A stretch of 64,000 bases of DNA from Pseudomonadota bacterium (GCA_041395565.1 JAWLAI010000008.1:62001-126000), one strand, 5' to 3'. Counted from the stretch's first letter, positions 19,537-30,963 are shown. Translations and numbers: made by a program. The notes: generated by a model from the sequence alone, not told the origin.

Positions 19537-21512
19537 GCCGCGCCTCCCGTGCTGCGGAACACGAACCAGAACAGCATCAGCAGGAGGCCGATGATCATGC
19601 TGAACGCATAGGTGTACAGATGCCCGGTCTGGATGCGGCGCACGATACCGGCAGTCCAGCCCACCAGGCGTGCGCTGCCGTTGACGAGCAGGCCGTCGAT
19701 CAGCACCACGTCGCCGATACGCCAGAGCAGCTGCCCGACGCCACGCGCGCCGCCGGCGAACACCACTTCGTTCATGTCATCCATATAATACTTGTTGACC
19801 AGCACTTGATAGAGTCCGTTGAAGCGCTGGCGGATGTTGTCGGCGAGCTGCGGATTCTTCATGTAGACGTACCAGGCCGTGGCCACGCCGGCGATCGCCA
19901 GGTAGATGGCCGGCCCGCCGAAGGCGTGCAGCACGAACGCGACCGGGCCGTGGTAATGCGCCCCGATCTCTTCCAGCACAGCGTGGTGTGCGTCGACGTG
20001 GATGACGCCCTCGAACCAGCTGCCGAACACGACCGGGTCGATCAGGTAGCCGGCCAGTACCGAGGGAATCGCGAGCATGACCAGCGGCCCGGTCACGACC
20101 AGCGGGGTTTCGTGCAGGTGCTCGCGGGTGTGCTGGTCCATGCGCGGCTCGCCGTGGAACACCAGGAAATACATACGGAAGCTGTACAGCGCGGTGATGA
20201 ACACCCCGGCCAGCACGGCCGCGTACACCAGCCCCGCGCCGGGCAGGTGCGAGTGATGCACCGCCTCGATTATGGTGTCCTTGGAATAGAAGCCGGAGAA
20301 GAATGGCGTGCCGATCAGGGCGAGCGAACCGACCAGCGAGGTGATCCAGGTGACCGGCATGTAGCGGCGCAGCCCGCCCATGTTGCGGATATCCTGGTCG
20401 TGATGCATGGCGATGATCACCGAGCCGGCGCCGAGGAACAGCAGGGCCTTGAAAAAGGCATGTGTCATGAGGTGGAAGATGCCGGCGGCATAGGCCGACG
20501 CCCCCAGTGCCACGGTCATGTAACCCAGCTGCGACAGCGTGGAATAGGCGACCACGCGCTTGATGTCGTTCTGCACGATACCCAGGAATCCCATGAACAG
20601 GGCGGTGATGGCGCCGATCACCATAACGACCACGAGCGCCGTCTCGGACAGTTCGAACAGCGGCGACATGCGCGCCACCATGAAGATGCCGGCGGTCACC
20701 ATGGTGGCCGCGTGGATCAGTGCCGATATGGGGGTCGGGCCCTCCATGGAATCCGGCAGCCAAACGTGCAGCGGCACCTGCGCGGACTTGCCCATGGCAC
20801 CGATGAACAGCAGGATGCAGATCACGGTCAGCAGCGACCAGTCCGTGCCCGGCAGAATCTGGATTTGGCTGCCCTGCTCGGCCGGCGCCGCGGCGAACAC
20901 GGTGGCGTAGTCCAGGCTGTTGAAGGTCATGTAGATCGCGGCAATCCCGAGCAGGAAACCGAAGTCACCGACCCGGTTCACCAGGAAGGCCTTCAGGTTG
21001 GCGTAGATGGCGCTCGGCCTGGTATACCAGAAACCGATCAGGAGGTAGGACACCAGGCCGACCGCCTCCCAGCCGAAAAACAGCTGCAGGAAGTTGTTCG
21101 ACATCACCAGCATCAGCATGGAAAAGGTAAACAGCGCGATGTAGCTGAAAAAGCGCTGGTATCCCGGATCTTCGTGCATGTAACCGATGGTGTAGATGTG
21201 CACCATCAATGACACGAAGGTGACCACCGCCATCATCAGGGCCGTGAGTTTGTCGATCAGGAAACCGACCTCGAAGCGTATGCCCTCGGTCACCAGCCAG
21301 GTGTAGACCGTCCCGTTCCAGGGTTCGGCCCCGCCGAACGCGAACTGCCAGAGCACCACCAGCGAGAGCACGCAGGAAGTCGCCACACCGAGAATGGTCA
21401 CGGTATGTGCCCCGGCGCGCCCGATGTAGCGTCCGAGCAGACCCGCGAGGATGGCGCCGATCAGCGGTGCCAGCGGGATGGCGAGGTAGATCATTTTGCT
21501 GATGCCGTTCAT
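19533..21512 (-). CDS. nuoL: NADH-quinone oxidoreductase subunit L
   Basis: 659 residues. It is the distal antiporter-like pump subunit, with the long C-terminal lateral helix that runs along the membrane arm (segment from about 560 to the end). The central motif NDIKRVVAYSTLSQLGYM and the N-terminal FGWEAVGLVSYLLIGFW are diagnostic. It starts 4 bases after the nuoK stop. Confidence 0.97.
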   Translation of the reverse strand: MNGISKMIYLAIPLAPLIGAILAGLLGRYIGRAGAHTVTILGVATSCVLSLVVLWQFAFGGAEPWNGTVYTWLVTEGIRFEVGFLIDKLTALMMAVVTFVSLMVHIYTIGYMHEDPGYQRFFSYIALFTFSMLMLVMSNNFLQLFFGWEAVGLVSYLLIGFWYTRPSAIYANLKAFLVNRVGDFGFLLGIAAIYMTFNSLDYATVFAAAPAEQGSQIQILPGTDWSLLTVICILLFIGAMGKSAQVPLHVWLPDSMEGPTPISALIHAATMVTAGIFMVARMSPLFELSETALVVVMVIGAITALFMGFLGIVQNDIKRVVAYSTLSQLGYMTVALGASAYAAGIFHLMTHAFFKALLFLGAGSVIIAMHHDQDIRNMGGLRRYMPVTWITSLVGSLALIGTPFFSGFYSKDTIIEAVHHSHLPGAGLVYAAVLAGVFITALYSFRMYFLVFHGEPRMDQHTREHLHETPLVVTGPLVMLAIPSVLAGYLIDPVVFGSWFEGVIHVDAHHAVLEEIGAHYHGPVAFVLHAFGGPAIYLAIAGVATAWYVYMKNPQLADNIRQRFNGLYQVLVNKYYMDDMNEVVFAGGARGVGQLLWRIGDVVLIDGLLVNGSARLVGWTAGIVRRIQTGHLYTYAFSMIIGLLLMLFWFVFRSTGGAA

Positions 21513-21516
21513 GCCA

Positions 21517-21822
21517 TTACCCCTGCAGCGTATCCAGATCCTGGACGTTGATGGTGCGGCGGTTGCGGAACAGCACGACCAGGATCGCCAGGCCGATGGC
21601 GGCCTCGGCGGCGGCCACTGTCAGGATGAAGAACACGAATACCTGCCCCGCCGTGTCGCCCAGGAAGTACGAGAAGGCGACGAAATTCAGGTTCACCGAC
21701 AGCAGCATGAGCTCGATCGCCATCAGCAGGATGATGACGTTCTTGCGATTGAGAAAGATGCCCGCGATGCTCAGCGCGAACAGCACCGCCGCCAGGATCA
21801 GGTAATCGGATAAGGCAATCAT
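21517..21822 (-). CDS. nuoK: NADH-quinone oxidoreductase subunit K
   Basis: 101 residues, three membrane helices. The two buried glutamates needed for proton transfer in E. coli NuoK (Glu36, Glu72) correspond to Glu37 (MAIELMLLSVNL) and Glu73 (VAAAEAAIGLA). It is separated from nuoJ by 185 bp that contain a repeat element; all other nuo spacers except nuoA-nuoB are 21 bp or less, or overlap. Confidence 0.97.
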   Translation of the reverse strand: MIALSDYLILAAVLFALSIAGIFLNRKNVIILLMAIELMLLSVNLNFVAFSYFLGDTAGQVFVFFILTVAAAEAAIGLAILVVLFRNRRTINVQDLDTLQG

Positions 21823-21859
21823 CGTCAGGTCATCAAATATTCAAGTTTCGATTTAATAC

Positions 21860-21992
21860 GCCACAGAGGCCACAGTGCTCACAGGGGAAAATGGTTCCTT
21901 ACGGTTCCCGGCCAATCCGCGTGCCGCGGATTGACGAAACCTCCTGATCTACCTGCGTTGATATTCTCTGTGTCCGCTCTGCCCTCTGAGGC
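21860..21992. repeat. MITE-like element in the nuoJ-nuoK gap
   Basis: About 133 bp bounded by imperfect terminal inverted repeats: 21860-21888 against the complement of 21964-21992 agree at 21 of 29 positions (motif family GCCACAGAGG...CACAG). In the middle lies a perfect 9-bp hairpin, CAATCCGCG (21913-21921) and CGCGGATTG (21925-21933). It has lower GC than its flanks and no coding capacity. Its ends resemble those of the element at 46675-47167. It interrupts an otherwise tight operon. Confidence 0.55.
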
Positions 21993-22007
21993 AAAAAATT
22001 TCCAATG

Positions 22008-22613
22008 CTACTGCTTCTCCTCGGCCTGCATGGTGACCAGCCGCACGCGGTCGGCGCGTTTCACCACCACCTGCCGTGACGGATCCTGGTACCTGGTCTC
22101 CGGGCGCTTGCGCATGGTCAGCGCGATGGCGGCGATGATCGCGACCAGCAGGATCACCGCGGCGATCTCGAATGGGTAGACGTAATCGGTGTACAGCACC
22201 CCGCCCAGTTCGCGCACGTTGCTGTAACCGGCCGGGTGGCGGGCGGGAATGGCGACCGCCGCGGCACCGAAGTGCCTGGCACCGACCACCAGCGCCATCT
22301 CGGCGAAGATCAGCAGCGCGACCGTTGCACCGAGCGGCAGATAGCGCACGAAGCCCTCGCGCAGCGGCGAGGTGTTGATGTCGAGCATCATCACCACGAA
22401 CAGGAACAGCACCATCACCGCGCCGACGTACACCAGCACCAGGGTGATGGCGAGAAACTCCGCCTCCAGCAGCAGCCACAGGCCGGCACAGGTGAAGAAC
22501 GCCAGCACCAGATGCATGGCCGCATGCACCGGGTTGCGCACGGTGATCACGCGCGCGGCGGCGAATACCAGGATGGCGGCGAAGAGGTAGAAGATGATGC
22601 GTTCGATGTCCAT
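22008..22613 (-). CDS. nuoJ: NADH-quinone oxidoreductase subunit J
   Basis: 201 residues from the ATG at 22613 (MDIERIIFYLFAAILVF), overlapping the nuoI stop by one base. Five membrane helices are expected; helix 3 carries LVYVGAVMVLFLFVVMM, the segment with the pi-bulge implicated in coupling. A charged C-terminal tail of about 30 residues follows the last helix. Confidence 0.96.
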   Translation of the reverse strand: MDIERIIFYLFAAILVFAAARVITVRNPVHAAMHLVLAFFTCAGLWLLLEAEFLAITLVLVYVGAVMVLFLFVVMMLDINTSPLREGFVRYLPLGATVALLIFAEMALVVGARHFGAAAVAIPARHPAGYSNVRELGGVLYTDYVYPFEIAAVILLVAIIAAIALTMRKRPETRYQDPSRQVVVKRADRVRLVTMQAEEKQ

Positions 22614-23101
22614 CAGCGATACCTTGCGTCCTGCGCGCGGTCGGCGGCGATCTGGGCCTCGTACTTGTCGCCGATGGCCAGCAGCATCTCCTTGGTCATG
22701 ATGTTCTCGCCGCGGTTCTCGAAGCTGTACTCGAATTCGCGCGTCTCGACGATGGAGTCGACGGGACAGGATTCCTCGCAGAAGCCGCAGTAGATGCACT
22801 TGAACAGGTCGATATCGTAGCGCGTGGTGCGGCGTGTGCCGTCGGCGCGCTCCTCCGCCTCGATGGTGATCGCCAGCGCCGGGCATACCGCCTCGCACAG
22901 CTTGCAGGCGATGCAGCGTTCCTCGCCATTGGGGTAGCGGCGCAGCGCGTGCAGGCCGCGGAAGCGGTTCGACTGCGGGGTCTTTTCGTCCGGATACTGC
23001 ACCGTGATCTTGCGCGTGAACAGGCGGCGCCCGGTCACACGCATGCCGCGCAGCAGCTCGCCGAGGGTGAGGCTCTTGAGGAAGGTGGTGAATGCATCCA
23101 T
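22613..23101 (-). CDS. nuoI: NADH-quinone oxidoreductase subunit I
   Basis: 162 residues from the ATG at 23101. It is a ferredoxin-like subunit that carries clusters N6a and N6b in the peripheral arm. The two CxxCxxCxxxC motifs are Cys63/66/69/73 and Cys102/105/108/112, all present. The frame is open upstream into the nuoH end, but the family N-terminus MDAFTTFLKSLTLGELL fixes the start. Confidence 0.97.
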   Translation of the reverse strand: MDAFTTFLKSLTLGELLRGMRVTGRRLFTRKITVQYPDEKTPQSNRFRGLHALRRYPNGEERCIACKLCEAVCPALAITIEAEERADGTRRTTRYDIDLFKCIYCGFCEESCPVDSIVETREFEYSFENRGENIMTKEMLLAIGDKYEAQIAADRAQDARYR

Positions 23102-23114
23102 ATCCGCGCGTCTC

Positions 23115-24266
23115 TCAGTCGAACCACGGGGCGATGTGCAGCACCACCGCGGCGCCCTCCACCACCAGCCAGACGATGGTGATCGGGATGAACACCTTCC
23201 AGCCCAGACGCATGATCTGGTCATAACGGTAGCGCGGGAAGGTGGCACGGAACCACAGGAACAGCAGCAGCATGAACGAGGTCTTTGCCAGCAGCCAGTG
23301 CGGGCCGTTGCCCAGCAGCAGGCCGGCGGCCCCTTGCGTCAGCACGCTGTCCGGCACCAGCCCCTGCAGCGGTGACAGCCAGCCGCCCAGGAACATGAGC
23401 GAGGCCAGCGCCGCGATCAGGATCATGTTGGCATACTCGGCGAGGAAGAACACCGCGAAGGCCATGCCCGAATACTCCACGTGGAAACCGGCGACGATCT
23501 CCGATTCGCCCTCGGCCACGTCGAACGGTGCGCGGTTGGTCTCGGCGACACCGGAAATGAAATACACCAGGAACAGCGGCAGCAGCGGCAGCCAGAACCA
23601 GTGCAGCACGCTGCCCTGCTGGGCATTGACGATCTCTACCAGGTTGAGACTCCCGCCCGCGATCAGCACGCCGACCAGAGCAAAGCCCATGGCGATCTCG
23701 TAGGAAACGATCTGCGCCGCCGAGCGCATGGCGCCGAGGAAGGCATATTTCGAGTTCGAGGCCCAGCCGGCGATGATCACGCCGTACACACCCACGGAGG
23801 TCAGCGCCAGGATGTAAAGCAGGCTGGCGTCGATGTTGGCCAGCACCAGCGTGTCGGTGAACGGCAGCACCGCCCAGGCTGCCAGCGCCGGTGCGATGGA
23901 CAGCATGGGCGCGACCACGAACAGGAAGCGGCTGGCGTTGGTCGGGATCACGATTTCCTTGAACAGCAGCTTCAGTGCATCGGCGATCGGCTGCAGCCAG
24001 CCGCGCGGGCCCACGCGGTTGGGGCCGATGCGCACCTGCATGTAGCCGATGATCTTGCGCTCGGCGAAGGTCAGGTAGGCCACGCCCAGCAGCAGCGGCA
24101 CCAGGATCAGCACGATCTTGACCAAGGCGTAGAGGACCGCGTTGCCCTTGATGAAATCCCAGAAGTGCACGCCGAGCATGACAGCGCCGGCACCTGCAAC
24201 GGCCAGCACCAGCAGCGTGGCGATCCAGTGCCCCGTGTAAGACTTGCGCAGTGCGGTCTCGGTCAT
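23115..24266 (-). CDS. nuoH: NADH-quinone oxidoreductase subunit H
   Basis: 383 residues, longer than E. coli NuoH (325) through an extended N-terminal and loop region. It forms much of the quinone channel at the membrane interface. The signatures ERKIIGYMQVRIGPNRVGP and the acidic loop EGESEIVAGFHVEYSGM are intact. The last helix is followed by a short tail. It starts 4 bases after the nuoG stop. Confidence 0.97.
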   Translation of the reverse strand: MTETALRKSYTGHWIATLLVLAVAGAGAVMLGVHFWDFIKGNAVLYALVKIVLILVPLLLGVAYLTFAERKIIGYMQVRIGPNRVGPRGWLQPIADALKLLFKEIVIPTNASRFLFVVAPMLSIAPALAAWAVLPFTDTLVLANIDASLLYILALTSVGVYGVIIAGWASNSKYAFLGAMRSAAQIVSYEIAMGFALVGVLIAGGSLNLVEIVNAQQGSVLHWFWLPLLPLFLVYFISGVAETNRAPFDVAEGESEIVAGFHVEYSGMAFAVFFLAEYANMILIAALASLMFLGGWLSPLQGLVPDSVLTQGAAGLLLGNGPHWLLAKTSFMLLLFLWFRATFPRYRYDQIMRLGWKVFIPITIVWLVVEGAAVVLHIAPWFD

Positions 24267-24270
24267 GGCT

Positions 24271-26674
24271 TCACACCCGCTCTATGGTAACCGGGCCGAA
24301 GGCGGCACCCAGCGCCGCGGCGGCGACGGTGCCGGCCTGGATCCAGGCGCAGCCGTCGGCCACGCGCGCGTCGACGCATACGTCCATGACCTTGCTGCCG
24401 GTACCCTGGGTGACGGTCACGGTGTCACCATCGCGCACGCCGTGGCGTTCCGCCGCGCGCGCGTTGAGATGTACCAGCGCGGCGGCGCCGGCGTCCGGCG
24501 TCATCTGCAGCGACGCGGCGCGCCGCACCAGCGGGTCGGCCGAATTAATCGCCACGTCACCGATGCGCTCCAGCCCGGCACCGGCCGCGCCCGCCTGGCC
24601 GGCAGCCACCGGACCGGCGGGCTGGGTGTTGTCCAGGTTGAGGGTGCCGGTCTGCCCGAGCAGCGTATCGCGCACGGCCTCGCTGCTGTTTTGTCCGAAG
24701 CCGTCCAGCCCGAACTGGTTACCCAGCACGCGCAGCACCTTCCAGCCGGGGCGGCTCTCGCCCAAGGGGCTGGCCACGCCGCGAAAGCTCTGCCAGCGGC
24801 CCTCGGCATTGACGAAGGTACCCGAGGTCTCGGTGAACGGCCCGATCGGCAGCAGCACATCGGCGACCTCGCGCAGGGCCGGGCTGGCCCAGGGGCTGAC
24901 GGAGACCACGAAGCCGGCGGCGCGCATGGCCGCCATGGCCTGGGCGGGGTCGTGGCAATCGTGCGCCGGCTCGACGTTGAACAGCAGGTAGGCCTGGCGC
25001 GGTGCGGCCAGCATCGCCTGCGCATCCAGGCCCGGGACAGCCACGCGTGCCCCGTTCGGGCCACGGTGCGGCAGCACGCCGGCCAGCCACGCGCCGGTGC
25101 TGTTGGCCGCTTCCGGCAGGATGCCGAGCACGGCACCGCTGTGCGCGGCGATCACCCCGGCCAGCGCCTTGAGCAGCGAGTACTGCGGATGGGCGCTGGC
25201 AACGGCGCCCAGCAGCACGGTGGCATGCGACGCCTCCTGCAGGGCGGTGGCCATGGCGCGCTGGGTCGCGTCCGGACTGGCGGCGGCAATGGCGTCGCGC
25301 ACGGCGCCGGCGGCATCCTTGCCGGAATCCGGGTAGCAGGCCGCGATGCCGGCCAGCGTGGCGGCCAGTTGCGAGGGCGCGGTGATGGCCTTGGCATGCA
25401 CCGGGAAGAAGACTTCGTAATCGACGGGATTGACGAACATCACCCGCGCGCCCGCGAGTGCCGCCTTGCGCAGGCGGTGGCCGGCCAGCGGCAGATCCTT
25501 GCGGATGTTGGCACCGATCACCAGCGCGGCCGTGACGCTTTCCAGCCCGGTCAGCGACTGGCCCAGCGTCGGGCACAGCGGCGCCTGCGCCTGGTCGGTG
25601 AAATCGACTGGCGCAGACGGTGATCGATGTTGCCGATACCGAGGCCACGCGCGAGCGCCTGCAGCAGTACCAGTTCCTCCAGCGTCGCCGTCGGCGCCGC
25701 CAACACACCCACCTGGCCGGCGCCGCCCGCGTCGAGCACCTTGCGCATGCCGTCGGCGACGGCCTGCAGGGCGCTGTCCCAGTCGGTCGCCTGCCACTCG
25801 TCGCCGTTGCGGACCATCGGTTCCGTCACCCGGTCCGCGCTGTACAGGCCCTCGTAGCTGAAGCGGTCGCGATCGGACAGCCAGACCTCGTTGATGTCCT
25901 CGTTCTCGCGCGGCACCACGCGCAGCACCCGGCCGCGCCGGGTATGCACGAACAGGTTCGAACCCACCGCATCGTGCGGCGCGATACTGGCATGTTGCTG
26001 CAGTTCCCAGGCGCGCGCCTTGAAGCGGAACGGCCGTGAGGTGAGCGCGCCGACCGGGCACACGTCGATCACGTTGCCGGACAGCTCGGATTCCAGCGAG
26101 GTCTCGATGTAGGTGCCGATCTGCATGTTCTCGCCGCGCCCGGTCGCACCCAGTTCCATCCGGCCGGCCACCTCGCGCAGCATGCGGATGCAGCGGGTGC
26201 AGTGGATGCAACGGGTCATGTCGGTGGCGATCAGCGGACCGATGTACTTGTCGGGCACCACGCGCTTGCCCTCGGCAAAGCGCGACACGTCGCGGCCGTA
26301 ACCCAGCGCCAGGTCCTGCAGTTCGCACTCGCCGCCCTGGTCGCAGATCGGGCAGTCCAGCGGATGGTTGATGAGCAGGAATTCCATCACCGCCTTCTGC
26401 GCGCCGGTGGCGATGGCCGAACGGGTGTAGACCTTCATGCCCTCGGTGACGGGGGTCGCGCAGGCCGGCAGCGGCTTGGGCACCTTCTCGACCTCGACCA
26501 TGCACATGCGGCAGTTGGCGGCGACCGACAGCTTCTTGTGGTAGCAGAAGCGCGGGATATCGATGCCGTTGGCATCCGCCACCTCGATGATCATCGCGCC
26601 CTTGCGGGCCTGGAACGGCCGGCCGTCGATCTCGATGTTGACCAGGTCCTGCGCCGGGGTTTCGGGTTGCGCGC

Positions 26675-26678
<4 letters not shown>
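24271..26678 (-). CDS. nuoG: NADH-quinone oxidoreductase subunit G (one frameshift)
   Basis: Large Fe-S subunit. The N-terminal part from the ATG at 26678 has Cys45/56/59/73 (N1b), His105 and Cys109/112/118 (N5), and Cys157/160/163/207 (N4). The molybdopterin-oxidoreductase-like part follows. At about 25607 the frame breaks inside the conserved RLRQ-x-DF motif, where one base is missing (RLRQ, then DFTDQAQAPLCP in the next frame). Restored, the protein has 802 residues, within the family range. It overlaps nuoF by 4 bases. A sequencing error is the simplest cause. Confidence 0.93.
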
Positions 26679-27973
<1,295 letters not shown>

Positions 27974-27977
27974 GACC

Positions 27978-28481
27978 TCACTCCAGTCCGTCCAGGATGG
28001 CGTCCACCCGCTCGGGCGTGAGCCGCTCGTGGTAATGACCGTTCACCGTCATCATCGGGCCGGCGGCACAGGCCGCCAGGCATTCCTCTTCCCGCTTGAG
28101 GGTGATGCGCCCGTCCGGCGTGGTTTCGCCCAGCCTGATACCGAGCTTCTTTTCGACGTGCTCGACCAGGGTTTCCGCGCCGCACAGCATGCAGGAGATG
28201 TTGGTGCACAGCGCCACCATGTTGCGCCCCACCGGTTCCAGCTCGATCATGGAATAGAAGGTGCCGACTTCGTAGACACGCACCGGCGCCATCCCGAGAT
28301 AGTCCGCCACAGCGTCCATCAGCTCGCGCGTGACCCAGCCGCCGTTCTGTTCCTGCGCGGCCTGCAGCGCGCACAGCACGGCGGACTGCCGCTGGTCCGC
28401 GGGATACTTCGTCAGCCACGCGTCGATGGTCGCGCGCGTCGTCGCACTCAGCAGGTCTGACTTGCGGGCCTGGGTCGTCAT
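27978..28481 (-). CDS. nuoE: NADH-quinone oxidoreductase subunit E
   Basis: 167 residues with a thioredoxin-like C-terminal domain holding the [2Fe-2S] cluster N1a. The ligands Cys92, Cys97, Cys134 and Cys138 are in place (CTNISC and CLAAC). The start overlaps the nuoD stop by one base. Confidence 0.97.
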   Translation of the reverse strand: MTTQARKSDLLSATTRATIDAWLTKYPADQRQSAVLCALQAAQEQNGGWVTRELMDAVADYLGMAPVRVYEVGTFYSMIELEPVGRNMVALCTNISCMLCGAETLVEHVEKKLGIRLGETTPDGRITLKREEECLAACAAGPMMTVNGHYHERLTPERVDAILDGLE

Positions 28482-29734
28482 CAGCGGTCGATCTCCCCGA
28501 ACACGATATCCTGTGTACCGATCACGGCCACCACGTCGGCCAGCATGTGGCCGCGGGTCATCTCGTCGATGGCCGAGAGATGGGCGAAGCCCGGCGCACG
28601 GACCTTCAGACGGTAGGGCTTGTTGGCGCCGTCGGACACCAGGTACACGCCGAATTCGCCCTTGGGATGCTCGACGGCAGCGTACACCTCGCCTGCCGGC
28701 ACGCAGAAACCCTCGGTGAACAGCTTGAAATGATGGATGAGGGCCTCCATGTCGGCCTTCATCACCGCGCGCGGCGGCGGCGCCAGCTTGTGATCGTCAA
28801 CCATCACCGGGCCGGGATTGCGGCGCAGCCAGTCGATGCACTGCTTGATGATACGGTTGGACTGGCGCATCTCCTCGATGCGCACCAGGTACCGGTCGTA
28901 GCAGTCACCGGTCGTACCGACCGGGATGTCGAACTGCATGCGGTCATAGACCTCGTAGGGCTGTTTCTTGCGCAGATCCCACGCGATGCCGGAGCCGCGC
29001 AGCATCGGGCCGGTGAAACCGAGTTGCAGGGCGCGCTCGGGGCTGACCACGCCGATGCCGACCGTGCGCTGTTTCCAGATGCGGTTGTCGGTGAGCAGGG
29101 TCTCGTACTCGTCCACGCAGCCGGGAAAACGTTCGGTAAAGGCCGCGATGAAATCGAGCAGGGAACCCTGGCGGTCGGCGTTCTTGCGGTCCACTTCGCG
29201 CTGGCTGTGCCATTTCGAGGGCTGGTACTGCGGCATCACCTCGGGCAGGTCGCGGTAGACGCCGCCCGGGCGGTAATAAGTGGCGTGCATGCGCGCGCCC
29301 GAGACCGCCTCGTAGCAGTCCATCAGGTCCTCGCGCTCGCGGAAGGCGTACAGAAAGACCGTCATGGCCCCGATGTCCAGCCCGTGCGCACCCAGCCACA
29401 GCAGATGGTTCAGGATGCGGGTGATCTCGTCGAACATGACGCGGATGTACTGCGCGCGCAGCGGCACCTCGACACCGAGCAGTTTTTCCATCGCCAGCAC
29501 GTAGCCGTGCTCGTTGCACATCATGGACACGTAGTCGAGCCGGTCCATGTAGCCTATGCTCTGGTTGAAGGGCTTGTTCTCGGCCAGCTTCTCGGTGCCG
29601 CGGTGCAGCAGACCGATATGCGGATCGGCGCGTTCGATCACCTCGCCGTCCATCTCCAGCACCAGGCGCAGCACGCCATGCGCGGCGGGATGCTGCGGGC
29701 CGAAGTTCAGGGTGTAGTTGCGGATCTCCGGCAT
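28481..29734 (-). CDS. nuoD: NADH-quinone oxidoreductase subunit D
   Basis: 417 residues. It is homologous to the large subunit of NiFe hydrogenases without the metal site; with NuoB it forms the quinone headgroup pocket (the His/Tyr region FGPQHPAAHGVLRLV near the N-terminus). It is a separate gene here, not fused to nuoC as in E. coli, and lies 3 bases after the nuoC stop. Confidence 0.97.
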   Translation of the reverse strand: MPEIRNYTLNFGPQHPAAHGVLRLVLEMDGEVIERADPHIGLLHRGTEKLAENKPFNQSIGYMDRLDYVSMMCNEHGYVLAMEKLLGVEVPLRAQYIRVMFDEITRILNHLLWLGAHGLDIGAMTVFLYAFREREDLMDCYEAVSGARMHATYYRPGGVYRDLPEVMPQYQPSKWHSQREVDRKNADRQGSLLDFIAAFTERFPGCVDEYETLLTDNRIWKQRTVGIGVVSPERALQLGFTGPMLRGSGIAWDLRKKQPYEVYDRMQFDIPVGTTGDCYDRYLVRIEEMRQSNRIIKQCIDWLRRNPGPVMVDDHKLAPPPRAVMKADMEALIHHFKLFTEGFCVPAGEVYAAVEHPKGEFGVYLVSDGANKPYRLKVRAPGFAHLSAIDEMTRGHMLADVVAVIGTQDIVFGEIDR

Positions 29735-29737
29735 GCG

Positions 29738-30466
29738 CTACTCCTCCGCCCCGGCCTGCATGAGATCGGTGGCCGCGACGCCCTCGGCCCGTATGACCTT
29801 GGGCACCAGCACGCGCGGTTCGATGCTGACCGGCTGGTAGACCACGCGCTTCTTCTCGGCGTCGTAGATGACCTCGACATTGCCGGTGAGCGGGAAATCC
29901 TTACGGAACGGATGGCCGATGAAACCGTAGTCGGTCAGCAGCCGGCGCAGATCGGGATGACCCTCGAACAGGATACCGTACAAGTCGAAGGCCTCGCGCT
30001 CGTACCAGTTGGCGCTGTTCCAGATATCGACGACGGAGGGTAGCACTGGCAAGTCGTCGTCGGGTGCGTACACCTTCAGCCGCAGGCGTCGGTTGTTGCG
30101 GATGGACAGTAGGTGATAGACCGCGGCGAAGCGGCGCGCGCCGCGCGGCCCCTCCCGCACCAGGTCGTCGGTGACGATGCCCAGGCGGCCGGATGTCGTG
30201 CCCTCCACCCCACGGCTGAAGCCGGTCGAGGAGGTTTCCTCGGTGGCCCACTCGTCGCGACCGTAATTGAGGTAGTCCACGCCGCACAGGTCGATCAGTA
30301 TTTCGAAGCCGAACGCCGGGTCGTCGCGCAACGCCAGCGCCACATCGCGGAGCTGCGCGCCGGCCAGTTCCAGCGTGACCTCGCCGGCGGCATCGACCAC
30401 GGCGTCAAGTTGCCCGCCGAAGCGGTCCTTGAGCTGTTCTGCAAGCCGGCGGGAGATGTCTGACAC
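29738..30466 (-). CDS. nuoC: NADH-quinone oxidoreductase subunit C
   Basis: 242 residues from a GTG at 30466 with AGGA upstream; the frame continues into nuoB without family similarity. The family signature is the block from YEREAFDLYGILFEGHPDLR to DYGFIGHPFRKDFPL. An insert of about 35 residues, rich in Thr/Ser/Glu (DEWATEETSSTGFSRGVEG), sits after the first domain and is longer than in E. coli; it is also seen in other proteobacteria with separate NuoC. Peripheral-arm structural subunit. Confidence 0.96.
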   Translation of the reverse strand: MSDISRRLAEQLKDRFGGQLDAVVDAAGEVTLELAGAQLRDVALALRDDPAFGFEILIDLCGVDYLNYGRDEWATEETSSTGFSRGVEGTTSGRLGIVTDDLVREGPRGARRFAAVYHLLSIRNNRRLRLKVYAPDDDLPVLPSVVDIWNSANWYEREAFDLYGILFEGHPDLRRLLTDYGFIGHPFRKDFPLTGNVEVIYDAEKKRVVYQPVSIEPRVLVPKVIRAEGVAATDLMQAGAEE

Positions 30467-30486
30467 TGTCCTGATCCTTGTTCCGG

Positions 30487-30963
30487 CTAGCGCGCGATGG
30501 TGTTGGTGCGCTTGATCTTGTTCTGCAGCTGCAGGACACCGTACAGCAATGCCTCGGCCGTGGGCGGACAACCCGGCACGTAGATATCCACGGGCACGAT
30601 GCGGTCGCAGCCGCGCACCACAGAATAGGAATAGTGGTAATAACCGCCGCCGTTGGCACAGGAACCCATGGAGATCACCCAGCGCGGCTCGGCCATCTGG
30701 TCATAGACCTTGCGCAGTGCCGGCGCCATCTTGTTGCACAGGGTACCGGCCACGATCATCACGTCGGACTGGCGCGGACTGCCGCGAAACACGATGCCGA
30801 AGCGGTCCAGGTCGTAGCGCGATGCGCCTGCCTGCATCATCTCCACGGCGCAACAGGCCAGGCCGAAGGTCATCGGCCACATCGAACCGGTGCGGGCCCA
30901 GTTGATCAACGCGTCGGCTGTCGTCGTGACGAAGCCTTCCTTCAGCAGACCTTCAATCGCCAT
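30487..30963 (-). CDS. nuoB: NADH-quinone oxidoreductase subunit B
   Basis: 158 residues from the ATG at 30963 (MAIEGLLKEGFVTTTAD). It holds the terminal cluster N2 that reduces quinone: tandem Cys37-Cys38 in GLACCAVEMM, Cys102 in SMGSCANGGG and Cys132 in VPGCPPT. It is preceded by an unusually long 279-bp spacer after nuoA. Confidence 0.97.
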   Translation of the reverse strand: MAIEGLLKEGFVTTTADALINWARTGSMWPMTFGLACCAVEMMQAGASRYDLDRFGIVFRGSPRQSDVMIVAGTLCNKMAPALRKVYDQMAEPRWVISMGSCANGGGYYHYSYSVVRGCDRIVPVDIYVPGCPPTAEALLYGVLQLQNKIKRTNTIAR

